Shown: positions 20,795 to 29,720 of the stretch, piece after piece
Layout of the letters: the number at the start of each line of letters is the position of its first letter
How positions within the stretch are numbered: position 1 is the first letter of the stretch
Assembly: GCA_003427395.1 (NCBI GenBank)
Contig: BFEA01000276.1
Location: forward strand, 1,710,376 to 1,742,556
Direction of reading: 5' to 3'
Source of the DNA: Chara braunii
Lineage: Eukaryota; Streptophyta; Charophyceae; Charales; Characeae
DNA length: 32,181 nucleotides
Translations under genes and position numbers: made by a program
The notes under the pieces: generated by a model
The model's input: only the letters and a program-made list of their open reading frames with translations
Told to the model about the DNA's origin: nothing
The model's database searches: none

Positions 20795-20970
20795 TAGTAC
20801 ATGGCCGCAGCCTTGCAGTCCGAAACTTGTCGCCACAAGAAAACGAGGCCGAAACGTCAAACGCTGGCCCGACCGTTGATAAATTGGATCGGCGGTCACA
20901 TTTTCGTTTCGCCCTTCCAGAATTCGCGGTGTCAGGCCCGCGGCCCAGGTGCCCATGTACTGGTGCTTCA
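20795..20970 (+). repeat. Dispersed ~190-bp repeat, copy 2
   Basis: Homologous to 5745-5935 and in the same orientation. The shared block includes GAAACTTGTCGCCACAAGAA and GAGGCCGAAACGTCAA. Here the CTGA seen in copy 1 reads CCGA, and the distal flanking pairing is weaker, so this copy is the more decayed one. Confidence 0.8.
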
Positions 20971-21296
20971 ATGTTAGATTGACCAAATGGAGATAGCAAG
21001 GGTCATGTCACAGATGCAGGACAACTGCTCCTCTAGGCCCAATTACAATTAGCTTTTCTCATTATCGTTGGTGGTAGTGTCTGGTGTCACATAGTCAGTG
21101 AGTAGGGGAGCGAAGGTTGGAACTGAGAGGGAGGCGCCTGATCGTTGTAAGTAGTCGTTATACTTGGGCGGTGACCAATGTAGTATGCCGAGCCACAATT
21201 GGGTACTTCTTTTTTTATTAAATTAAAAACCGACCAGACTTATCATGAGTAAGATGACTGCCTCTTCAGCCTTATATGAGTCGCCAGATGTAAACA
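20971..21296. other. No gene seen
   Basis: Unassigned spacer between the dispersed repeat and the LINE cluster. Confidence 0.4.
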
Positions 21297-21885
21297 TTTT
21301 TTTTTTTTTTTTTTTTTTTTGAAAGGCCCTTGTGCAAGATCACTATCCTGGTGGTGGTAAGAGAACCACCGGGATTGAGGCTTTGCCTGGCGGGCCGCTC
21401 CATCTATTGGTGGGGAGCAACACCTGCTGGAAACCGGGTCCAGCATCCCAAAAAATACATCTTTGCCACACTGTACATCAATGAGAGTGACGCCATGGTG
21501 CTGGAAACCGGGTCCAGCGTCCCATCTCCACTCTACTCTTCCATATCTAAACTGCAGCAGGGGCGGGTATTGGGGGGTGGGGCCACCGGGGGGCACCGGT
21601 GGAGTCCCTCTCCATCCCCTAGCCTCTGCCATCCACCCACTATCCTCATGGCGCCCATTGAAGCAATAGAAAACCAGGCTGCCGTGAAATAGGCTGAAAT
21701 TAGCTGAAATCCTTNGGAGAGATANNGAGATACAGAAGAATACTGAAGAGTACTGAGTATTCCTGAGAATGGTGTGGGAGGCCTCATCTGCTGGGAACCG
21801 GGCCCAGCGTCCCAAGACTACCTCTGTACAAAACAGTACCCCTCCCCTAGGTCCTGTGCTCCACCTGCTATCCTCATAGCGTCCC
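21297..21885 (-). mobile_element. 5'-truncated LINE copy, 3' end only
   Basis: A T run at 21297-21320 marks poly(A) on the minus strand. Three tail hairpins lie upstream in that strand, at 21426-21444, 21500-21518 and 21790-21808. Stems are GCTGGA/TCCAGC, GCTGGA/TCCAGC and GCTGGG/CCCAGC; every loop is AACCGGG. The last two hairpins before the tail are 74 bp apart, matching the 71-bp spacing in the next copy. Isolated Ns occur at 21715 and 21725-21726. Confidence 0.7.
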
Positions 21886-22880
21886 TTTTTTTTTTTTCTT
21901 TCTTTTTTTTTTTTTTTGCGGGCCGCTCCATCTATTGGTGGGGAGTGACCCTGCTGGAAACCGGGTCCAGCGTCCCATGAATACAACTTTCTGCACCGAA
22001 AAAAATAGGAAAGGCGCCAATGCGCTGGAAACTTGAATCAGCTTCCATATGTACTCTAATCGGCAGCGGGGTCGGGAGTTGAGGGGGGCACTGGGGGGCT
22101 GCAGTATCGAACAGGTTATCTTAGGATCTTGCCAAGATCGGCCTAATTACTGTAATAGAAAACTGAGAAGACTGACGAGAGCCTCGGTGACTGAAATACC
22201 GACAGAAGCATACTGAAACACAGGCTGATCGACCAGAGTACAGGCTGTGGTAAACAGCTTAAGAACCTGTGCCAACTCACCTGCGAAAGGGAATTGAAAA
22301 TTTGGAGACCAGAATGGAGCACCAGAGCGAAAGTGAGATCAGCCAATCGGTACAGTGCTGGGAATCTGGCATGGTGCTGGAGACCAGGAGGTTCTGTAGG
22401 CAGCAGGATTTCTGCTAAGGAGAGTGGGTGGGGGGGAAAGGGGTCCGCNAAGTCCTGGGCTGGCCGTNGCACCTCACCCGGGTCCACATTAGTCCAATCA
22501 TGGAAGACCAATCGGTAGTCCCTTTCTATCTCTAGCCCGGGATCCTCTTGTGGCCCCNTTTCAGACAGGACACTTCTGGACCACTTTACCTCGGCCACCC
22601 GTCCTTCCCNGTCNTTTCCCAACCATTTCTTGCCGAAGCAANNGATGGCTTTGTGTATGTCCCTCCGGTTGTGCATTTGATCGAGCTTGTCCTTAACAGC
22701 TTTCCATTGGGATGCAATTTCATATTGGAATAACTCCCTGATTTGTTCCATAGCTTCTCCCTCTGCCACCTCTGCTCCTTCTCTCTCGAGGATACATCTC
22801 TTCCACCATATAGTCCATAGAACGCTCCTTCTGCCCAGGTTGAACATGTTCTCCGCAAAGCTGCTCTCCCGGATCTGAGG
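21886..22880 (-). mobile_element. LINE 3' part with ORF2 C-terminus
   Basis: Poly(A) on the minus strand (T run 21886-21917) is preceded by tail hairpins at 21953-21971 and 22024-22042. An open minus frame (22847-22143) encodes a LINE ORF2 C-terminus. It reads MFNLGRRSVLWTIWWKRCIL, then EQIRELFQYEIASQWKAVKD, then ERDYRLVFHDWTNVDPGE and DPFPPHPLS. The first part resembles the segment after the zinc-finger-like RVT domain in plant L1-type LINEs (LWxIWxxR). Unresolved bases at 22449, 22468, 22558, 22610, 22614 and 22642-22643 fall inside the frame. The 5' part of this copy is missing, and the neighbour upstream is a second LINE in the same orientation. Confidence 0.75.
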
Positions 22881-23391
22881 GTAACCTTACTCTCATTCTT
22901 ACTGCTTAGATAATTGAATATTCATCAACACAATTGTATGCAGGCCTTTCATGCAGTTTCCACCCCATACCATTGAAGATCAACTAAAGCCTGATCCGAA
23001 GGTGGGAAAAAATCAGGAAATAAATCTGGGGATCTCAAGGAAGCTCCTGGTTGAATATCAAGCCAGCTGTTGAAAACGATGTAATAGTCTTGTTGAAATC
23101 TGCAACTCCTTCCCCACTAGGCCATTTGATTACCCCTAAATTCTCCCCTGATGTATCCCCCAACCAGGTAATTTGGAATCTGTGCAGAATTTTTGTAATG
23201 TTTTGTTTTTGAGTCAATGATCTGACTATAATTTTGGCTTTGCACCATTGTGCTCTGATTTCCGTTTGAACAAAATTTTGGACTATTTCAGTGACTTCCT
23301 GGCCCTCAGTTCTTACCCCTTCCCAAGACAATACACAACTTCTAAACCATCATGCCCAAAGTAATGCTTTCCTTCCTATATGGAATAAGAT

Positions 23392-23922
23392 TTGGACCCC
23401 ACAGGACCGCGGAAGGGAAAAGCTTTGCCGCAAAACTGTTTCCAGGACCCCACAGCCTGCGGCAGATGTCCACGGAAAGGTGAAATTTCTCCCGCAAACC
23501 GTTTTCCCTGACCCCACAGACCGAAGATTGCGGCTTGGAAAAAAGTAGTTTTCTGTTTTCACAGTCTGCAGCCTGGAAAGGTCTCACGGGAGGGTTCCTC
23601 GCCGCAATTTTGTGCCAACTCTAGAGGGTAGCGGGGAGGGCGTGTCGTTCCTGGAAAGACTTGGAAAAGTCTCACGGGAGGCATCAGCCAATAGCGGCCA
23701 AGAGTGCCACAAAAAAAAGGAAAAACAAAGAAAACAAGAACAAAACAAATGAGTGCCGACGGAGAAAGGCAACGATTGGCTCAACTGATTCCCAAAGGTT
23801 TCCACGACGCATTTGGTCCTCCGCGGTGGGGTCCCCGCAGAACTGCTTTCCAGCTTTCCAAAATTCTTTGCCCGTTTTTTTTGGCCGGACGATTTTTCCA
23901 TCCTTTTTCCTGTGGGGTCCAA
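23392..23922. mobile_element. TIR element (MITE-like), 531 bp
   Basis: The ends are exact inverted copies of TTGGACCCCACAGGA (23392-23406 and 23908-23922). The motif GACCCCACAG recurs subterminally at about 23454 and 23512, and GTGGGGTCC at about 23825. It splits the second LINE between NLGL-like sequence and the LFHIGRK block, so it inserted into the LINE. No target duplication is obvious, so the superfamily is open. It has no transposase. Confidence 0.7.
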
Positions 23923-24156
23923 CCCTAAATTTGTTTGGAATTCTGACATATTTTCCATTATGGGAGACCAGTGCCCCCAAAGTAGTGCACGTCAGTCTCA
24001 TGACCAGTCCAATCCGGTGATTCTATTCCAAATATGATCCCATCTTCTCCACAACAATTTGGCCATTGGGAATTGTAAAAATATGTGTTCTATAGCTTCT
24101 CTTATTTTTCTGCTTGGAAATGCTGAGATACAGTTGGGACACCATGGTAAAGCTAA

Positions 24157-24612
24157 GGGGCTCGTTCGACACTCCTTGGGGCGTCCTCGGGGCCGAAGGA
24201 AGTTTCCTTGGGGGTTTTCAAGGAAATTCCCGCCATCGTTCCACCTGTCCTCGGGGACGTCGCCCGAGGACGTTTCCTTCGAACGATGTCAGACAAGAAA
24301 AAAGAAAAGAAAAAAAAAATCAAATGTGTTTGAGGCCTTCAGCCAATAGGGTGCCGCCATGATCAAGATTCTCGGGTGTAACGTCTCTCTACCCATGTGC
24401 CCGCTCCTCTCCGTGAAACACGGATTCCTTTTGCCCAAGGGACCTCGTGAGGTCCCTTGGGCAAAAGGAAGAAATGGCTGGGGAATCCTCGGAGCCCAAG
24501 GAATTTCCTTCGGAGTGTTTTCACTTTTTTTTTGCGGACTGCATCCCCAAGGATAGGTGGAACGAACAATCCCTCGGGGACTTACGCGCCCGAGGAGTGT
24601 CGAACGAGCCCC
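24157..24612. mobile_element. Tourist-like MITE (PIF/Harbinger type), 456 bp
   Basis: The terminal inverted repeats match perfectly for 20 bp (GGGGCTCGTTCGACACTCCT) and imperfectly beyond. TAA flanks both ends (24154-24156 and 24613-24615), the 3-bp target typical of PIF/Harbinger. Removing the element with one TAA joins the LINE frame exactly, from HSSLE, a stop, KGL to ALPWCPNC. That confirms both boundaries. It has no ORF. Inside are a perfect 22-bp hairpin (24425-24470) and several GGAAATTCC/CCTCGGG-type subterminal inverted motifs. Confidence 0.85.
24425..24470. repeat. Perfect 22-bp inverted repeat with a 2-nt loop
   Basis: Arms at 24425-24446 and 24449-24470 are exact reverse complements, beginning TTCCTTTTGCCCAAGGGACC, with only GT between them. 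It lies inside the MITE. A transcript would form a very stable hairpin; as DNA it is a cruciform candidate. Confidence 0.95.
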
Positions 24613-25320
24613 TAAACCTTTTTATTCAAGTGATGAATGCTCAATTAGCCAATCAAATGTTGGTAAACACCTATGGATTATTTGCCATTGTAGTGAAGCA
24701 AATTTTGTCGATCTCTCCTTGAGGTGCTTACACCATTTAACAGTCGTAAGTCAATCGATGTGGATGTTAAGGTGTCTGGCCCATCTATCCTTCAAAATGG
24801 ATATGACGTCTATTTTCGGGCGAAGGATGCGATATGAGGCTTTAACTGTAAGGGAGTGCAATCTCTGAGGGTTACTTCTCCTATTAGTCCTCCATACCTA
24901 TTCCAAAGGATCCAGAGGTAGCTCAGTGATTGACAATTCGGGGAGGAAGGCTTTCCAACTTTTTGTTGATAAAAAATATAAAACTCTAATCCTATACACT
25001 ACCATCAAGGAAGAAAGCAACTTCATTTTGGTTCATTGGAGAGATTGAGCAATCTTTACTCATTCTGCATAGGTTAACCATCGCCCCTCCGTGATGGGTA
25101 TCCAAAATTTGACGAATAATTAAATCTCCTTCTGGTTGAATAGCTCCCACCCGGTCTGCTTGTCTAAATTCCATACCTTTTTGGAGCAGCAGCATCCATG
25201 CGAGAGGGATGAATGCTATTATTTGGTCTAAATTATTAACCAAGTTTCGGGCATATTTACTCTTTTTTTTTTCAGTTCTTCCACTGATTTCCAACATTTG
25301 TTCCTGGAGTCCCACAAAAC

Positions 25321-25814
25321 CTTAATTCCAATTATTCCTGCTCTAACCCAGGTTAACCAAGGGGGTTGTGAACTAGTATAAACTCTACCACAATTCGGTA
25401 CTAATTGAGAGTTAGTACACTGAGTAGTCATTATGCTATAGTGTCTGTTGAAGGTGAGGACTGTGGGAGTGTCGCTTGGTTTCTTCTTTTTCGGGGCCCC
25501 CATTTGTATCCTAACTTTGGTTTCAATTATTGAACTATGTATCGTCAAACAGACCTGCTATGTATTTATTTACTTGATTATTCAAATATCTGTTTCCTTT
25601 TAGGAAGGGCTAATTCCAGCTCCATCTGCTGGTCACAAGCCTATGAAGGCTGGCCCTGACTCACCTTGGCAAAGTCCTTAGCTCGGGTAGGCTCCGTGCT
25701 TATTGACTTGAGCGCATGCTATGCTCACTGGTGTGAAGTAGTACCGTTGGAGAAGGGCAGGTGCACACGTTAGAAAATAGTCGAGTTTGTAGGGAGAAAG
25801 GCTGAGCGGAGATA
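25321..25814. other. No gene firmly supported
   Basis: The 106-residue minus frame at 25548-25228 may be more LINE sequence but carries no clear motif. Near 25632 CCATCTGCTGGTCACAAG and GGCTGGCC recall tail-like hairpins, but no poly(A) is present. Confidence 0.4.
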
Positions 25815-26321
25815 ATGGAGGAAGGCCGCTATGTGTTGTGGTACCGGGAACAAGTAGACCGCTACAAATTGGAGAAGGGAGAAGGGTCAGGGTTTGAAAT
25901 GAAATTGTGTTATCATGAGGGAAAAGCAGAAGTAAAGGTAGAGACCTATGGAGGAAGAGCAGTACAGAGGACCGTGGACAATTGGCTAACCTTCTGGACC
26001 ATGAAGTTAATGGAAAGACAGGAGAGACACATCTACAGGGAGGATGAGGAGGCTCAAATTACCGGGTGCATAATGCACCGTGAGGAACCAGATTCATCAC
26101 CGACAGTGGAGTGTCTTAAGGCTCGGATGTACCTGGCTCCAGACGAAGAAAGCAAGGCCAGTGAGGAACGAAAAAGGGTTTGGCGCGGAAAAGAGGAATG
26201 GAATGCGCGGCATCGAAAGGAGAAGCAGGGATGGGCTGGTGTGGACAAGGCAGATGGACCCAGTGGGACGGGGCGTATAGAAAACGCAGGCGCGAGAGAC
26301 GAAGTAGTTGAGCATCCGTAA
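25815..26321 (+). CDS. Unidentified charged 168-residue protein
   Basis: An ATG-to-TAA frame starts MEEGRYVLWYREQVDRYKLE. It is rich in Glu, Arg and Lys, with scattered Trp (LWYREQ, NWLTFW, RKRVWRG), and has no simple repeats, so it reads like real protein. No domain is recognised. A second frame (26343-26570, rich in Arg/Lys) follows within 22 bp in another frame and could be its continuation after a frameshift or across an intron. No intron boundary is clear. It could be a lineage-specific gene, an exon, or a gag-like remnant. Confidence 0.35.
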   Translation: MEEGRYVLWYREQVDRYKLEKGEGSGFEMKLCYHEGKAEVKVETYGGRAVQRTVDNWLTFWTMKLMERQERHIYREDEEAQITGCIMHREEPDSSPTVECLKARMYLAPDEESKASEERKRVWRGKEEWNARHRKEKQGWAGVDKADGPSGTGRIENAGARDEVVEHP

Positions 26322-26570
26322 TCGCGGTGGGCAAGAGGGTGTATGCGACCAAGAGGTGGACGAACACGCTCGTTAGAAGAGAGAAAAAAAATCAATGTGA
26401 AAAAGAGAGTCAGGCGATGGCAATGTGATTTCACGCAGTGTTTTGTGGTAAAAAATTTCTGTCGAGAACGAGCAGCACCGTCGTGTGAGGAGGAAGGAGG
26501 TGACGGCAAGAAGATTAGCCTCTACAGGCTAATGAGAGTGTGGGCGGGTATTGGAGTCCGCTGCATCTGA

Positions 26571-27467
26571 CCACGAGAGGGAGAGCGAGGCGACTTACCT
26601 TTTAGTTAGCATCCTATCAACCTTGCACCTCGTCTTGAGAGAAATTCAATACGTGGAGCTAACAGTGGTATGAATTGTTGGCCGTCTTTCGTTCTCCGTG
26701 AACCCACTTGTTAGAAGTGATACCATATTCGGGAAGTAATTGTAAATAGAGCCAAGTGTGGTACTAAGCCATAACTCTGGCAGAACGAATAACGAAGCCA
26801 CTTTTGTAAGCGACCATACGAGTGAGGAGATTGGGGTTGTGCATTTCTCTGCTGGTACTCAGTTAGTCAAGGCTCACAGAGAGTCGGGATCAAGCGACAG
26901 GGCATGAGAGAGGAACGTAACTGAGCCAGACGATAGAGCTTACTCGAGAAAGGGGGAAGAGGGAGTTGTCCACTGCTCCGGAATGCCTACATGGCACACA
27001 GTTTCCAGTTGACGTCAACAAGTTGGAAGTGAAGCGTCATGTAGGGACGATAAGTCTCGGCTGTTCGTTGGAAGAGTCGGTCAACGTGTGCTCTTCAGGG
27101 GAGCGGATCGCTGAAGGTCTCCACAACTGGTTTCGGTTCGTGATCAGGCTCATGACGGAAAGAAAAGGGGGGAAGATCGTTACGCCTCTGGTGGTTGTTG
27201 TCCAGGCGTCGAGCATGACCGAGACGTAGAGTTACCAATCGTCGTGATGAGGCAGGACTCCATTTTGACAGTCGTTCTGGATGAATAGCCATGGTCTATT
27301 TGTTTAGCAACTGGTCACTTCTCAGACAAGCCATCAATAGCATTTGCTTGGATGTCACACACTACGACTGACTAAGATTTGAGGAAAGCAATTCACAAGT
27401 TTGATGCCATGGTTTGGGAAGCAAGGAGTTTGGTGGAGGACCAGTGGGATCCAGTCAGGTGTGATTA
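26571..27467. other. No gene seen
   Basis: Overlapping frames of 65-87 residues on opposite strands at about 26966-27292 are not distinctive. Nothing else is supported. Confidence 0.4.
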
Positions 27468-27591
27468 AAGATAAGGAGAAATGTTCCATAACAACTCTAC
27501 TTTAATCTGGTTCTCTTCTTTCTTCTTCCAAGATAAGGAGAAAGGTTCCATAACAACTCTACTTTAATCTGGTTCTCTTCTTTCTTCTTCC
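27468..27591. repeat. 62-bp tandem duplication, almost identical copies
   Basis: Units at 27468-27529 and 27530-27591 begin AAGATAAGGAGAAA and end TTCTTTCTTCTTCC. They differ at one site by eye (ATG versus AGG near the start), so the duplication is recent. Confidence 0.95.
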
Positions 27592-27769
27592 TTGCCCTTC
27601 CCGCGTCTCTCATCTTCTCTGATTTTTTTGAGATTCTTATGCCCATGACCTGTTGTTATTTTCATTGATTACAATTGTTATTAGTATTACTGTTATAATG
27701 TGTTATTGCTACTACTGTTACAATTGTTATTCTTTACTAATATCGTCGTCACTATTATTGCTTATATTA

Positions 27770-27925
27770 ATGACATAATAATAACAATATAATAATAATA
27801 TAATAATATAATAATATAATAATAATAATAATAATAATAGTAATAATAATAATAAAATAATATAAAAATAAAAATAAATAATAATAATTATAATGATAAT
27901 AATAAAATTAATTAAAAAAATATTA
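27770..27925. repeat. (TAA)n-rich AT microsatellite
   Basis: Interrupted TAA and TAATA repeats. The 68-residue minus frame over it, rich in Leu/Ile/Tyr, is an artefact of the repeat. Confidence 0.95.
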
Positions 27926-28284
27926 TTATTCATTTCAAGCTATTAAGAGGAACTGTGCTTATGTTTGGATTAACGACAGCACCCCATTGAGAAAGTTTAC
28001 AAGTCGTCTCGGATCCCAGGATCCCTCGGCAGGAAGGAAGGGCACGCTTCTCCATAGGAGCGAGGGGTTAAGTCTTAGTGTTCTTGGTACTGATGAACTG
28101 GGTCCACATACTAAAGACTTGGGAAGCTAGAAACGATGGAATGAGCACCGTGATCTGCCTGATCAGTTCGATATGCTCCCTTGAAGAGTTTGCGGGTCCT
28201 AGATAGAGAGAAAACACGAACAACGAGCAGAAACAAGCATTCTTTAGAGTTGGGGATCCATGGGTCATCAGTGAGGCTTCCGCT
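27926..28284. other. No gene seen
   Basis: Spacer between the AT microsatellite and the ribozyme-like block. A 66-residue minus frame (28268-28068) has no distinctive feature. A GGATCCCAGGATCC repeat lies near 28012. Confidence 0.4.
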
Positions 28285-28349
28285 GAGGCTCCCGGTGAAT
28301 CCCTACTGTTAATCAGCCTCTTGATGAGTCGGTGAAACTCCGACGAAAC
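28285..28349 (+). ncRNA. Hammerhead-like ribozyme core, plus strand
   Basis: TTGATGA (28321-28327) corresponds to the CUGANGA core with C3 changed. It is followed by a stem II hairpin, GTCGG (28328-28332) with CCGAC (28340-28344), and then GAAAC (28345-28349). This is the classic order and spacing. Directly before the core, GAGGCT (28285-28290) can pair with AGCCTC (28315-28320) as stem I, giving a type III-like layout. A proper NUH cleavage triplet before stem I is not seen, so the motif may be inactive. Confidence 0.5.
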
Positions 28350-28430
28350 AGTTTGTCACAGCCCCTCGTTTGTTGTCCTCTTCTCCCTCTCTGCCTACGG
28401 TAAACGAGGGGCTGTGACAAACTGTTTCGT
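28343..28430. repeat. Perfect 29-bp inverted repeat, 30-nt spacer
   Basis: Arms at 28343-28371 and 28402-28430 are exact reverse complements. Within them, TGTCACAGCCCC and GGGGCTGTGACA look like the outer ends of an LTR. Each arm's outer end is the CGAAAC of a hammerhead-like core, so the two cores face each other across this repeat. Confidence 0.95.
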
Positions 28431-28494
28431 ATATATATCGTCAAACAGAGTATATCACATTATTTTATTTACGCCGGTGTGCTGTTACACTCTG
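28424..28494 (-). ncRNA. Hammerhead-like ribozyme core, minus strand
   Basis: On the minus strand TTGACGA (28444-28438) is followed by a TATATATA stretch able to form a short stem II, then CGAAAC. Directly before the core, CAGAGTGTA (28494-28486) can pair with TATACTCTG (28454-28446): 9 bp with one G-T. As in the plus copy, C3 is replaced by T and no clear NUH triplet precedes stem I. Confidence 0.4.
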
Positions 28495-29300
28495 GTTGGG
28501 AACCCTTTTTATTCCTTTCCTTTTTTAAAAAGCAGGGTTATCCAGATATTCTCATTTGCTGTAAGATGTTCGTCCCTCTATTCGGCTTCTGATTGTCTCT
28601 GGGTTTTCTAGAACGAGACAGACCTCTCCCATTTGTACATGTGGCAATGACCTGATATGGTATTCTAGCAAGACTGGGCACTACCCTTAGATTTCAGAAA
28701 CATTTTGGGCAGATCTCTCGACCAAAGCTTAAATTTCAGAAATACCCCCGTGATCTTGCTTTGTCAAAGAACTCTTAGACGACCGAATCAAATTTCAAAA
28801 ATACCCCTAAAGCTTCGGGATATAATAAACGCACGCCCCTTGTTCCTTGGATAATTTTCATGTCTATTCCTTAAGTTGTGGGATTTACAAAGAGTCCTCC
28901 TTTTGATCAGGAGGGGAAAGTGGCGGTTAGAAAGGTATGGCAATTGAGTTGCGGGGAAACTTCCTCAGGTTTAGCTCCCTGAAAATATTTCTAGTGGTCA
29001 GATCATGATCGAACAATTACAAGTTCTATTCAGCAGGGTATCGCAGGGCACAAATTCTTTCTTCCTCGCTTGTACGCTGTTGTTTTTTTTTTACTGATCG
29101 TCTTGTTGTGTACTTTTCAATCTATTTAACTATCTGTCTATTTGTTTAGCCGTTCGGCCACCAATATTTTTATTCATCTGTTTCTCAGCTTCCTCGTCTC
29201 TCATTTTCTTGAGTACGCAGAAGACAAGTAATCACTCGAAGTGCAACCATTTCTACCCCTTAACACAAGGGGTTTAAATTACTACACTTGGTGTAAGGCG
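28495..29300. other. No gene seen
   Basis: Three spaced copies of an ATTTCAGAAAYACCCC-like phrase (about 28689, 28733 and 28791) resemble LTR interior sequence of plant retrotransposons. No primer site or element end was found. Confidence 0.4.
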
Positions 29301-29309
29301 TGGACGCTG

Positions 29310-29720
29310 ATCAGACACAGGTCCGAGACAGGTTCGGACACAGGTCCGGGACAGGCTAAAGGTGCAGGTTCGGACACAGGCCCGAGACAAGCTCAGACAA
29401 AGGTTCGGACACACGTCCGGGACAGGCGCGGGCGCAGGTTCAGACACAAGCCCGAGACAGGCGCGGACACAGGTTCGGACACAGGTCTGGGACAGGCTTG
29501 GACACAAACCCGAGACAGGTTAAGACACGGGTCTGAGACAGGCTCAGATAGAGGCTTGGGTACAGGTTTGAACACAGATCCTACACAAGTTCGGACACAG
29601 GTCCGGCACAGACTCGGACACAGGCTTGGCACACTATCAGACACGGGACCAGCACTACCGTAGTTCATACACAGGGTTTAGCACAGGTTTTGAATGCAGG
29701 GTTGAACACAGACCTGGATG
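29310..29720. repeat. Degenerate ~12/24-bp minisatellite
   Basis: Repeats of the form CGGACACAGGTC and CGGGACAGGCT alternate, giving a ~24-bp higher period, and decay rightward after about 29650. The 140-residue plus frame (29241-29663) and its antisense partners arise because the period is a multiple of three. They are not treated as genes. Confidence 0.9.

Larger units (their letters stand above)
22985..25320 (-). mobile_element. Second LINE, ORF2 C-terminal region, with two insertions
   Basis: Reading down the minus strand there are four blocks. First is a reading such as WILWNRYGGLIGEVTLRDCT (about 24900-24840). Second is WQIIHRCLPTFDWLIEHSSL (about 24680-24625), then WCPNC and IREAIEHIFLQFPMAKLLWR (24141-24050), a zf-RVT-like finger whose second Cys pair has become FP. 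Third is LFHIGRKALLWA, a stop, and WFRSCVLSWEG (about 23390-23315), aligning with MFNLGRRSVLWTIWWKRCIL of the first LINE. Fourth is EIRAQW and, after a frameshift, QDYYIVFNSWLDIQPG (23093-23046). Several stops and a frameshift make it a pseudogene. The 107-residue frame at 25315-24992 may be further upstream ORF2 sequence, less certainly. Two TIR elements interrupt it. Confidence 0.75.

Noticed and set aside
21243-21986. A 247-residue minus-strand protein
   Set aside because: It reads through two poly(T) tracts, Ns and LINE tail hairpins, so the frame is open by chance.
24903-24935. tRNA A-box-like GGTAGCTCAGTG
   Set aside because: No B box or cloverleaf follows, and the segment lies in LINE coding sequence on the other strand.
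27727-27933. A small membrane protein rich in Leu and Ile
   Set aside because: It is a translation of the TAA microsatellite.
29241-29663. A 140-residue repeat protein
   Set aside because: The frame follows a 12/24-bp minisatellite that is open in several frames on both strands.
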